Assembly (NCBI GenBank): GCA_903832005.1
Contig: CAIKZO010000097.1
Location: 1 to 64,000, forward strand
Source: Enhydrobacter aerosaccus
Lineage (GTDB): Bacteria > Pseudomonadota > Alphaproteobacteria > Reyranellales > Reyranellaceae
Length of the DNA stretch: 64,000 nt
Direction of reading: 5' to 3'
Positions within the stretch are counted from its first letter, which is position 1, and the number at the start of each line of letters is the position of its first letter. The position numbers and the translations under genes are program-made. Below the pieces are notes generated by a model, which had not been told where the DNA came from, made no database searches, and saw only the letters and a program-made list of their open reading frames with translations. This document shows positions 48,235 through 56,989 of the stretch, piece by piece.

Positions 48235-51170
48235 TCGGAGGTTCCGCCCGTGCTCGACCATTCGGCCGTGCGCTCGAGATGCTTGTAGTCGTTGAAGTGC
48301 GGCCCGAACTCCGGCCACAGCGACGGCTCGTAAGGCGTCGCGGGATTGGCGAAGTGCTCGGCCATGCGCTGCACCAGCGCCATCATCGCCGGGATCAGCG
48401 CATCGCTGTCCTTGATCTCCTTCACCGCGCCGCCGTCGCCCAGCCCGTTGGCTTGCCAGTAGGAGAGATGCACCGTGCGCGCGGGGCCTTTGGCATTCTC
48501 GAAGGTGCCATGCTCCGCGATCGCCGCCTCGAGCAGGAGCTGCGGCGCGAACAGCTTTTCCAGCTCCTTCGGCGAGGGCACGCGGCCGGTCTTGTAGTCG
48601 ATGATCTCCCAGCCGCCCGGCTCGATCTCGTCGATGCGGTCGGCGCGCGCCTCGACGGTCAGTGGGCCCAACTTCACCTCGCCCTTGCTTTCGCTGACGA
48701 GCAGGCGCGTCCCGGCGGCGCGGCGGGCGTTCTCGGTTGCGACGAACCAGGCAGCCAGTTTCCGGAAGCGCGGCCACCAGAAGGCGCGCTCGGCGGGCGC
48801 GGCCAACACGGTCTGCAGATGGCGCTCGCCCATCGCCTCGAACAGCGCGAGCGCGTCCGACGGCAGGCGGCCCGACGGATAGGTTTTCAGGAATTCGTCG
48901 AGTGCATCGTGCAGGCGCGAGCCGCGCTCGGCCGCGCCCAATTCCTGCTCCAACGGGTCGAGAGGTTCGAGACCCAGGATGCGGCGTGCATAGAGGCCAT
49001 AAGGATCGCGTCGCCACTGCTCGATACGTGAGACCGATAGTCTGGTCGGTCGCGCGGAGACCGGCGGCCGCGGGCTGGGCGCGCCCCACGGCTTATACGC
49101 GTCGGTGTGATCGAGCTGCTCGGCCCAAGCGAGCCAGGTGCGGCGGCCGCGCTGGATATATTCCGGCGGTGGGGCCCCACTTTCCGGATCGTAGCTGAAC
49201 AGCGCATCGAGCCGCGCCAGCCAGCGCGACGGCACGGTGGGGGCACCGCCTTCACGCTCGGCGCGGGTCAGCAACACGCGCTCGGCGGCTAATGCCGAGG
49301 CGAAGTCATGCGCCGACAAGCCGATGCGGCGTTCGGGTTGCGGCAGACCCAGCGCCGCGCGCATCGGCCGGTTGATCCACGGACCTGTTTCCACCGACGG
49401 CGGCCAGCTGCCTTCGTTCAGCCCGCCCAGGATCAGGAGATCGGCCCGCTGCAGACGGGCTTCGAGCGGCCCCCAGATTGCGACGCGTGGGTGACGTCCG
49501 AAGCGCGGCCGGATGGTCTCGGGCGCCAGCATGGCCAGCAACAACGTCGGCCATTCGCCACTCGCGATTTCCGTCTGATCTGCCCAGGCGGCTTTCAGGC
49601 CCGCGAGCGAATCCGCGAGCGCTTCGCCTGCTTCGCCCGACCATAGTTTTTCGGGCGGCGTGAGCTTCTCGGCCGTCGTGATCGTTGCTTCGAGCAAAGC
49701 TTGCGGCGTGGCCGGTGCGGACATGGCGGTGACCAGCGCCGAGGTGGCTTCTCTCACGCGATCGATCAGATCGCGGACCTGGGCGCGATCGGATTTGTCG
49801 GTGAACTTCTTGGGCTCTTCGACCAGCGCGAACAGCGCCTCGAAGCCGGGCGTCGGCTTCAGCCCCCGCAGGACCTTGCGGTCGAGACGGCGCGCCGCGT
49901 CGAGCAGGGCAGGCCGCGACAGGCCGAGGGAACAGAGCGGATGCTTCAGCAGTGCGAGCAGTTCGACAGGAGCGAAGCCGGAGTCGACCGCGGCCACCAG
50001 ACAGCGCAGCAACGTTGCGGGCGGCGTATCGGCGAGCGGTTGCCCTGCCGAATCGTCGATCTCGATGTTCCAGCGCCGCAGCTCGGCCGTGACGCGCCGG
50101 GCGAGGTCGCGATCGGGCGTGACCAGGGCGGCGGTGCGAGCCGGATGCTCCAGCGCTTCGCGCAACGCCAGCGCGATCACGACGGCTTCCTGGTGCGGCG
50201 TGGCGCAGTCGGCGCGCGTCACGTGATCGAGCGAGGCGGCACTGGGCTTCTTCCAGTCGTCGCTGGTCTCGGCGGGGCGCATCAATTCGCCGATCAACAG
50301 GCGCCGCGCGGGATCGCCCGGCGCGCCGGGCCAGTCCGCGACGCCGTCGCGGGCGATCTCGAAATGCTTCAGGAGTTCGTGCAGGCCGAACTGCGGATGG
50401 GTCGGCTCGAGCTTTCCCCAGCTTTCCTCGTCCATCTCGCGGTCGAGGCCGGGCAGCACCACGGCACCCTGCGGCAGGCCCGCGATCACCTTCATCAGTT
50501 CGCGCGTGGCGGGCTGCGAGCCGGTCGAACCGGCGGCGATCACCGGCGTGGTGGGCGGCGTCGCGCGCCAACGCTCGGCCTGGGCGCGGATCGAGCGCGT
50601 GCGCCGCTCGAGCGCGTCGATCTGGTGGCGCTCGGCCAGCAGCGCGGGCCAGGCCTGGCCGATGATCGACAGGAACTGAAGCGTGCGGCGCCAGTGATGG
50701 GCGAAGTTGCCTTCGACCAGGGTCTCGAGCTTGTCGAAAGGCACGCCGTCGATCGCGAGCTCGTCGAGCAGGCTGCCCAACTCGCGCGCCAGGCGCAGGG
50801 CCTGCGCGGCGGTCTGCGCGATCGGCTGGCCGTCTTCATCGGGAAAGGCCGCGACCAGCCGCGCCAGCAAGGCCTCGCGCGTGGCTGAATCGATCGCCGG
50901 TGGCAAAGTGAGTGCGGAAGCGTCGCCCGACAGCGTTTCCCATTCGCTCTCGTCGAGATCGCCCAAGGGGGCCATCCGCGGCAGGATCGTGGGCTTGCCG
51001 TCGGCGGCGCGCAGGAAGGCCTCGCGCAGCGCCCGCACTGAGCGGCGGGTCGGGACGAGGATCAGCACCTCGGCCAGCGCTAGTGGATCGGCGGCATGCT
51101 GGGCCAGCACGCCGCGCGCCAGCTCGTCGGCGAACCGCCGGTCGATGCCGATGGTGAAGACGCCCTTCAC
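48231..51170 (-). CDS. addB: Double-strand break repair protein AddB
   Basis: 979 residues. The inactivated helicase domain starts VLILVPTRRSVRALREAF with a degenerate P-loop, as expected in alphaproteobacterial AddB. A C-terminal RecB-like nuclease carries WEIIDYKTGR. There are no Cys residues in the last 240 or so residues, so the iron-sulfur cluster of the Bacillus AddB nuclease is absent. The start is a GTG at 51170 overlapping the murU stop (GTGA). Confidence 0.93.
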   Translation of the reverse strand: MKGVFTIGIDRRFADELARGVLAQHAADPLALAEVLILVPTRRSVRALREAFLRAADGKPTILPRMAPLGDLDESEWETLSGDASALTLPPAIDSATREALLARLVAAFPDEDGQPIAQTAAQALRLARELGSLLDELAIDGVPFDKLETLVEGNFAHHWRRTLQFLSIIGQAWPALLAERHQIDALERRTRSIRAQAERWRATPPTTPVIAAGSTGSQPATRELMKVIAGLPQGAVVLPGLDREMDEESWGKLEPTHPQFGLHELLKHFEIARDGVADWPGAPGDPARRLLIGELMRPAETSDDWKKPSAASLDHVTRADCATPHQEAVVIALALREALEHPARTAALVTPDRDLARRVTAELRRWNIEIDDSAGQPLADTPPATLLRCLVAAVDSGFAPVELLALLKHPLCSLGLSRPALLDAARRLDRKVLRGLKPTPGFEALFALVEEPKKFTDKSDRAQVRDLIDRVREATSALVTAMSAPATPQALLEATITTAEKLTPPEKLWSGEAGEALADSLAGLKAAWADQTEIASGEWPTLLLAMLAPETIRPRFGRHPRVAIWGPLEARLQRADLLILGGLNEGSWPPSVETGPWINRPMRAALGLPQPERRIGLSAHDFASALAAERVLLTRAEREGGAPTVPSRWLARLDALFSYDPESGAPPPEYIQRGRRTWLAWAEQLDHTDAYKPWGAPSPRPPVSARPTRLSVSRIEQWRRDPYGLYARRILGLEPLDPLEQELGAAERGSRLHDALDEFLKTYPSGRLPSDALALFEAMGERHLQTVLAAPAERAFWWPRFRKLAAWFVATENARRAAGTRLLVSESKGEVKLGPLTVEARADRIDEIEPGGWEIIDYKTGRVPSPKELEKLFAPQLLLEAAIAEHGTFENAKGPARTVHLSYWQANGLGDGGAVKEIKDSDALIPAMMALVQRMAEHFANPATPYEPSLWPEFGPHFNDYKHLERTAEWSSTGGTSE

Positions 51171-51862
51171 GCCAGCACCCGTTCCGCGTCGGCCAGCGCC
51201 TGCGGCGTGCCGACGTGGAACCATTGTCCGTCATGGACGAGGCCGTAGAGATGGCCGGCAGCCTGTGCCTTGTGCCAGAGCTGCACGAGGGAGAACGGAC
51301 CGTCGGGCGAGATACGGAAGATGCGCGAGTCGCAGATCGAGATGCTGGCAAAGAGATAGGGCGCCGTGGGCTCGGCGCCGCGATGGCGTGCTTTCCCGTT
51401 GTCTTCCAGGAAATAGTCGCCCCTGTCCGATGGTTCGCGACCGATTGCCGTGGCCATCGGATGGAGCAGCAGAAGGGCGTCCATGCGCGCGGGGTCCCAG
51501 GCGTCTTCGAGGCGCTTCAGCATCGGCACCGTGCCGTCGGACCACAGCCCATCGCCGTTGAGCACGAAGAACGGCTCGCGGCCCAGCAGCGGGAGGGCGT
51601 TCTTCACGCTGCCGCCGGTCTCGAGCAACTTGTCCTCGCGAATGACGTGTGCGCGGGCCGGGCCGACATGGGTCGCGATCTGCTCGCCGAGGTGATGCAC
51701 GTTGATCACGAGGTTGCGGATGCCGTGTTGCTGGAGGCGATCCATCGAGCGGTCGAGCATCGAGCGTCCGGCGACCGGAATCATCGGCTTGGGTGTGGTG
51801 TCGGTCAGCGGCCGCATGCGCTCGCCGCGTCCCGCCGCGAGGATCATTGCCGATCTGATCAT
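51167..51862 (-). CDS. murU: N-acetylmuramate alpha-1-phosphate uridylyltransferase
   Basis: 231 residues of the sugar-nucleotidyltransferase fold: AMILAAGRGERMRPLTDTTPK binds the nucleotide and VLNGDGLW the metal. MurU, with AmgK, makes UDP-MurNAc directly from recycled MurNAc, bypassing MurA/MurB and hence fosfomycin-sensitive synthesis (established in Pseudomonas and Caulobacter). The amgK gene is 10 bp upstream, which decides the assignment over other nucleotidyltransferases. Confidence 0.88.
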   Translation of the reverse strand: MIRSAMILAAGRGERMRPLTDTTPKPMIPVAGRSMLDRSMDRLQQHGIRNLVINVHHLGEQIATHVGPARAHVIREDKLLETGGSVKNALPLLGREPFFVLNGDGLWSDGTVPMLKRLEDAWDPARMDALLLLHPMATAIGREPSDRGDYFLEDNGKARHRGAEPTAPYLFASISICDSRIFRISPDGPFSLVQLWHKAQAAGHLYGLVHDGQWFHVGTPQALADAERVLA

Positions 51863-51872
51863 GAGGGCCGGA

Positions 51873-52880
51873 TCATGCGATGCCTATGAGACGGAGCTCG
51901 GGCGGCAGCAGGCGATCGACCCACAGGCGCAGTGGCTCCAGCGCCTCGTGCTTCAGCGCGCGTTCGAACATGCGCCAGCAGCGCTGCATGTATTGCAGGT
52001 ATTCCGGCTTGCCGTCGCGGCGCAGCAGGCGGATCCAGAGGCCGATGATGCGCGCATGGCGTTGGGCCGCCATCAGCGCCATGCCGACGCGGAAATCCTT
52101 GTCGTCGAGGCCAGTCGCGCCGACGTAGCGCTGCAGACAGGCTTCGTGGATGGCGGACGGCACGTCGCGGCGCGCATCCTCGATCAACGACACGAGGTCG
52201 TAGGAGGGATGTCCCTGCTGGGCGTCCTGGAAGTCGAGCAGGCCGCAGGCTTTCACGCCGGGACGCGACGGCAGCCAGAGAAGATTGTCCTTATGGTAGT
52301 CGCGCAGCAGCAGGCTCGCGGCGGTCGGCGGCAATTGCGCGAGGCACGCTCGCCACGCCGCGCGATAGGCCGCCGTGTCTTCTTCCGAGGTCGGTTTGCC
52401 GCTCGCCTCGGGCAGGTACCATTCCGGCAGCAACATCGCGGCGTCGATCAGCGCCTCGCCGGTATAGCCGCCGAGGCCCGGCAGCATCGCGTGGTCGGGG
52501 GCCTGGTGCAGGGCCACCAGCACGTCGGTGGCGCGCGCATAGAGTTCGGCTTCGTCGCCGCCTTTTGCCAGCACGCGGGCAAAGGTGTCGTCGCCCAGAT
52601 CTTCCAGCAGGAGGAAGCCGTTCTCCGTGTCCTCGGCCAGGATCTCCGGCGCGCTCAAGCCAAGCGACAGCAAGTGCCTGCCGATGCGCACGAAGGGCCG
52701 CACGTCTTCCTGCGGCGCCGGCGCGTCCATCACGACGGCGGAGGCGCGGGGACGGGTCAGGCGGAAATACTTGCGGAACGAGGCGTCGCCCGCGAGCAGG
52801 CGCTCGCCCGCATCGCCCCATCCCGAGCGGCGCACGAAGTCGGCACGGAGGGCGCCCCGGGGAGAAATACTGTCAGACAT
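51873..52880 (-). CDS. amgK: MurNAc/GlcNAc anomeric kinase
   Basis: 335 residues, aminoglycoside-phosphotransferase fold: LAGDASFRKYFRL in the N lobe, catalytic loop RDYHKDNLLW and metal motif LLDFQDAQQG. Phosphorylates MurNAc and GlcNAc at the anomeric position for MurU. The ATG at 52880 overlaps the tsaE stop by 8 bp. Identity rests on motifs plus the murU neighbour. Confidence 0.88.
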   Translation of the reverse strand: MSDSISPRGALRADFVRRSGWGDAGERLLAGDASFRKYFRLTRPRASAVVMDAPAPQEDVRPFVRIGRHLLSLGLSAPEILAEDTENGFLLLEDLGDDTFARVLAKGGDEAELYARATDVLVALHQAPDHAMLPGLGGYTGEALIDAAMLLPEWYLPEASGKPTSEEDTAAYRAAWRACLAQLPPTAASLLLRDYHKDNLLWLPSRPGVKACGLLDFQDAQQGHPSYDLVSLIEDARRDVPSAIHEACLQRYVGATGLDDKDFRVGMALMAAQRHARIIGLWIRLLRRDGKPEYLQYMQRCWRMFERALKHEALEPLRLWVDRLLPPELRLIGIA

Positions 52881-53292
52881 CGAGCAGGGCCCGTCGGCTA
52901 TCGCCATCGATTTCCAGGGTGACGCTGAGGTGCCGCGGCAGGAGCGGGCCCAGGCGCTCGGGCCATTCGAGCAGGACGATGCCTTCGGCGCGCGCCTCTT
53001 CCCAGCCCAGCTCGAAAACCTGCTCCGGCGTCTCCAGGCGATAGAGGTCGAAGTGCCAGTAGGTGCCGCGCGGCGTCTCGTAGACCTCGACCAGGGTGAA
53101 GGTCGGGCTGGGCACGATCAGCGCCGGATCGTCCGAGGCGGCGCGCAGGATGGCGCGGGCCAGGGTGGTCTTGCCCGCGCCCAGCTCACCCTTCAGGCCC
53201 ACGACATCGCCCGGTTTCAGGCGCGCGGCCAGGGTCGCGCCGAGTTGCTCGGTCGCGGTCTCGTCGGCGAGGGGCAAAGGAAAAGCCGGCAT
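52873..53292 (-). CDS. tsaE: tRNA t6A modification ATPase TsaE
   Basis: 139 residues. Walker A GELGAGKTT (about residues 35-43), and PSPTFTLVEVYE and HFDLYRL are family signatures. With TsaB/TsaD it makes threonylcarbamoyladenosine at position 37 of ANN-decoding tRNAs. The ATG at 53292 lies inside the 3' arm of the ahcY terminator hairpin; a GTG at 53316 in the same frame would move the start to the other side of the hairpin. Confidence 0.92.
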   Translation of the reverse strand: MPAFPLPLADETATEQLGATLAARLKPGDVVGLKGELGAGKTTLARAILRAASDDPALIVPSPTFTLVEVYETPRGTYWHFDLYRLETPEQVFELGWEEARAEGIVLLEWPERLGPLLPRHLSVTLEIDGDSRRALLDV

Positions 53293-53312
53293 CTTTCGAT
53301 GCCGGCTTTTTA
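53280..53312 (-). terminator. Intrinsic terminator of ahcY, overlapping the tsaE start
   Basis: On the minus strand: AAAAGCCGGCATC, loop GAAA, then GATGCCGGCTTTT, a perfect 13-bp stem with a stable GNRA-type tetraloop and a T-rich end. It begins about 30 bp after the ahcY stop (53341). The tsaE ATG (53292) is inside the descending arm. Confidence 0.85.
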
Positions 53313-53340
53313 GCACGTGACCGCCTGTGGGCGGTTGGAA

Positions 53341-54735
<1,395 letters not shown>

Positions 54736-54817
54736 CTGGCGCTCCCGGCGAATTTCGAGGGTGGAAAGGCGGGCGTGTCTTAACAGCGGCCCGACCGTGC
54801 CTCAACGCGCGGGATCA

Positions 54818-54839
54818 ACATATAAGCAAGAATTTATGT
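54818..54839. promoter_or_regulatory. Imperfect inverted repeat upstream of ahcY, possible operator
   Basis: ACATATAA (54818-54825) and ATTTATGT (54832-54839), 6-bp spacer, two mismatches between arms. It lies about 85 bp before the ahcY start in an otherwise unusually AT-rich patch. ArsR-type regulators of SAM/SAH metabolism bind AT-rich palindromes of this kind; no such regulator gene is in the window. Confidence 0.35.
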
Positions 54840-54868
54840 CGATATGTGCCAGGCTTTATAAGGGCCGG

Positions 54869-55168
54869 CTAATCCTCGCCGAATTTGCCTTCGACCAGGG
54901 CGGAAATGGCCGCCATCGCGTCGTTTGCCTGAGGTCCGGAGCAGCTCACTTCGATTGAACTTCCGATGCCGGCCGCCAGCATCATCAGGCCCATGATCGA
55001 CAGGCCGGAGACTTCCTGGCCCTTGAAGCTGACCTTGATGGCGGCGTCGAACTGGCCGGCCGTGCGCACGAACTTGGCGGCGGCGCGCGCGTGCAGCCCG
55101 CGCTTATTGGCGATCCCCAGAGTGCGTTTGATGGCTCCGAGGGCCGCCTCCGCGGAGGGTTCGTTCAC
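54869..55168 (-). CDS. Phosphocarrier protein HPr (PTS)
   Basis: 99 residues. The active-site His26 is in NKRGLHARAAAKFV, and the HprK-target Ser57 in SGLSIMGLM. The N terminus is about 11 residues longer than a minimal HPr. The start is a GTG at 55168 overlapping the EIIA stop. In alphaproteobacteria this HPr works in a regulatory, not sugar-transporting, PTS with the EIIA(Man) gene upstream. Confidence 0.93.
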   Translation of the reverse strand: MNEPSAEAALGAIKRTLGIANKRGLHARAAAKFVRTAGQFDAAIKVSFKGQEVSGLSIMGLMMLAAGIGSSIEVSCSGPQANDAMAAISALVEGKFGED

Positions 55169-55569
55169 GAGGCTTCCTTGGCCAGCAGGCGCGAGGCCAC
55201 GGTGATGTACTTGCGGCCGGCTTCCTGCGCCATGCGCACGGCTTCGGCGATCGGCCGGTTGCGCACGCTGGCGAGCTTGACGAGCATCGGCAGGTTCACG
55301 CCGGCCAGCACTTCGATCCGCGCCTGGTCGATAATAGAGATCGCGAGGTTCGACGGTGTGCCACCGAACATGTCGGTCAGCACGATCACACCCTCGCCCG
55401 TGTCGCAGGCGCGGGCCCGTTCCAAGATCTCCGCGCGTCGCTTTTCCATGTCGTCGTCGGCGCCGATACAGACCGCCGAAGTGCATTGTTGTGGCCCAAC
55501 GACATGCTCGAGCGCGGCTAAAAATTCACGCGCCAGGTTGCCGTGGGTCACGAGTACGATACCGATCAT
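55165..55569 (-). CDS. PTS EIIA component, mannose/fructose type
   Basis: 134 residues. Phosphoryl-accepting His9 lies in IGIVLVTHGN, with the TDMFGGTPSN loop typical of the mannose family. No EIIB or EIIC gene is near, so it is a regulatory EIIA that receives phosphate from HPr. Linked to rapZ by ATGA overlap (55566-55569) and to HPr by GTGA. Confidence 0.94.
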   Translation of the reverse strand: MIGIVLVTHGNLAREFLAALEHVVGPQQCTSAVCIGADDDMEKRRAEILERARACDTGEGVIVLTDMFGGTPSNLAISIIDQARIEVLAGVNLPMLVKLASVRNRPIAEAVRMAQEAGRKYITVASRLLAKEAS

Positions 55570-56552
55570 CCCGCCAAACCCGCATTACGCTCCGCCACCG
55601 GTCCCCCCCGGACATCGGTATCGCGGTGAGACAGCGTGACCGAACGGCCGGCGCCGCGCAACCAGCCAGCCAGCCGCTCCGATATGGCCACAGACCGGTG
55701 CCGGCCCCCGGTACAGCCCACCGCGATGGTCAGATAGCTCTTGCCCTCGGCATCGAAGCGCGGCAGCAGCGGCCCGATCATGCCCTCCAGCCGGCCCATG
55801 AAGGGCTCGTAGTCGGGGTCGGTGGCGATGAAGGCGACCACCTCGGGATCGACCCCGGTCATCGGCTTCAGTTTGGGGTCGTAGTGCGGGTTCTTCAGAA
55901 AACGCACGTCGAACACCAAGTCCGCCTCGCGCGGCAGGCCGCGGCGGAACGAGAACGACATCACCGAGATGCGCATGCCCGCGAGATGGCCGATCGCGAA
56001 GTGACCGGAGAGGATCTGTTTGAACTGGTGTGGCGTCAGCGCCGAGGTGTCGATCAGCACGTCAGCCGAATCGCGCAGCCGGCCGATCAGCCGCCGCTCG
56101 TCGATGATGCCGTCGCTCACTGGCCGGTCGGGCGCCATCGGATGCGGCCGGCGGCTCTCGGTATAGCGCCGCTGCAGGATCTCGGTATCGCAGTCGAGGA
56201 ACAGCAGGCGCGGCGCCAGGTCGGCGCGCAGCCGCAGCTCTTGCAAGCGTCGCTGCAAATCGTGCGGATCGAAGCCGTAGGTGCGCGTATCGACGCCGAA
56301 GGCCAACGGGACCGGCATGTCGCCGAAGGCGCCCGACGTCGAGCGCACCAGGTCGCTCAGCAAAGGCAGCGGCACGTTGTCGACGGCGACGTAGCCCAGG
56401 TCTTCCAGCGCATGCAGCGCCGTGGCGCGTCCAGCGCCGGACAGGCCGGTGATCACGACGAACGGCCGGCGTGCCGGCGGTGTCGTCATCGTGGAGGAAG
56501 GTGAGGGTGTGGGACTATCGGGCATGGCGGTACACGCGGGCCCGCGGATCAT
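55566..56552 (-). CDS. rapZ: RNase adapter protein RapZ / GlmZ-binding-like P-loop protein
   Basis: 328 residues if started at the ATG overlapping hprK (ATGA at 56549-56552); ATGs at 56525 and 56489 would shorten the unconserved N terminus. The P-loop reads GLSGAGRAT, so Arg42 replaces the usual Lys. The C-terminal domain GCTGGRHRSVAISERLAGW is well conserved. In enterobacteria RapZ guides RNase E to the GlmZ sRNA; in alphaproteobacteria its role in this cluster is less clear. Confidence 0.9.
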   Translation of the reverse strand: MIRGPACTAMPDSPTPSPSSTMTTPPARRPFVVITGLSGAGRATALHALEDLGYVAVDNVPLPLLSDLVRSTSGAFGDMPVPLAFGVDTRTYGFDPHDLQRRLQELRLRADLAPRLLFLDCDTEILQRRYTESRRPHPMAPDRPVSDGIIDERRLIGRLRDSADVLIDTSALTPHQFKQILSGHFAIGHLAGMRISVMSFSFRRGLPREADLVFDVRFLKNPHYDPKLKPMTGVDPEVVAFIATDPDYEPFMGRLEGMIGPLLPRFDAEGKSYLTIAVGCTGGRHRSVAISERLAGWLRGAGRSVTLSHRDTDVRGGPVAERNAGLAG

Positions 56553-56986
56553 GCGGCGGTGGCTTGCCCCAGCGCAAGGCGCAACTTGGTCACAATTGAA
56601 GCCTCGAATGGCGCCAGCGCCACCTTCGGTAAGTCGATGCCGAGGATTTTTTCCCGCGTCGGTTCGGGCATGCGCTCAACCCGCTGCGCCGGCACCAGAT
56701 CGACCAGAAGCACGAGCGGCGCGTGCGACTGCAACTGGCCGCTCCCCAGCTTCACGATGCCGATGCCACGGACTTCCAGCAGCCCGCTCAGTGTCTTAGG
56801 CGGCGTGGCCACCAGCTTGGCGCCGACCTTGGCAAGCTGCGTCTGGTCATCGGCCACCAGGCGGCCGCCGGCTTCGATGACCCGCAGCGCCACGTCCGAC
56901 TTGCCCGCGCCGGAGGGCCCGCGCAGCAGCACGCCCAGCCAGCCACGGCCGTGCTTCAGCGCCACGCAAGTCCCGTATACGTTCAT
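56549..56986 (-). CDS. hprK: HPr kinase/phosphorylase, short alphaproteobacterial form
   Basis: 145 residues, covering only the C-terminal kinase domain. Walker A GPSGAGKS (23-30), and DDQTQLAKVGAKLVATPP and VRGIGIVKLG contain the HprK signature region. The large N-terminal domain of Firmicutes HprK is absent, as usual in alphaproteobacteria. Phosphorylates HPr on Ser to tune the PTS. 3 bp after chvG on the same strand. Confidence 0.92.
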   Translation of the reverse strand: MNVYGTCVALKHGRGWLGVLLRGPSGAGKSDVALRVIEAGGRLVADDQTQLAKVGAKLVATPPKTLSGLLEVRGIGIVKLGSGQLQSHAPLVLLVDLVPAQRVERMPEPTREKILGIDLPKVALAPFEASIVTKLRLALGQATAA

Positions 56987-56989
56987 CCG

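Noticed and set aside
48235-49089. N-terminal extension of the AddA frame
   Set aside because: It lies inside addB in another frame; the addA ATG at 48234 overlaps the addB stop by 4 bp and begins the conserved helicase domain.
54736-54868. SAH or SAM riboswitch upstream of ahcY
   Set aside because: I could not lay out the conserved pseudoknot cores of known SAH or SAM-II riboswitches; the only clear structure is the short AT-rich palindrome. A covariance-model search would decide.
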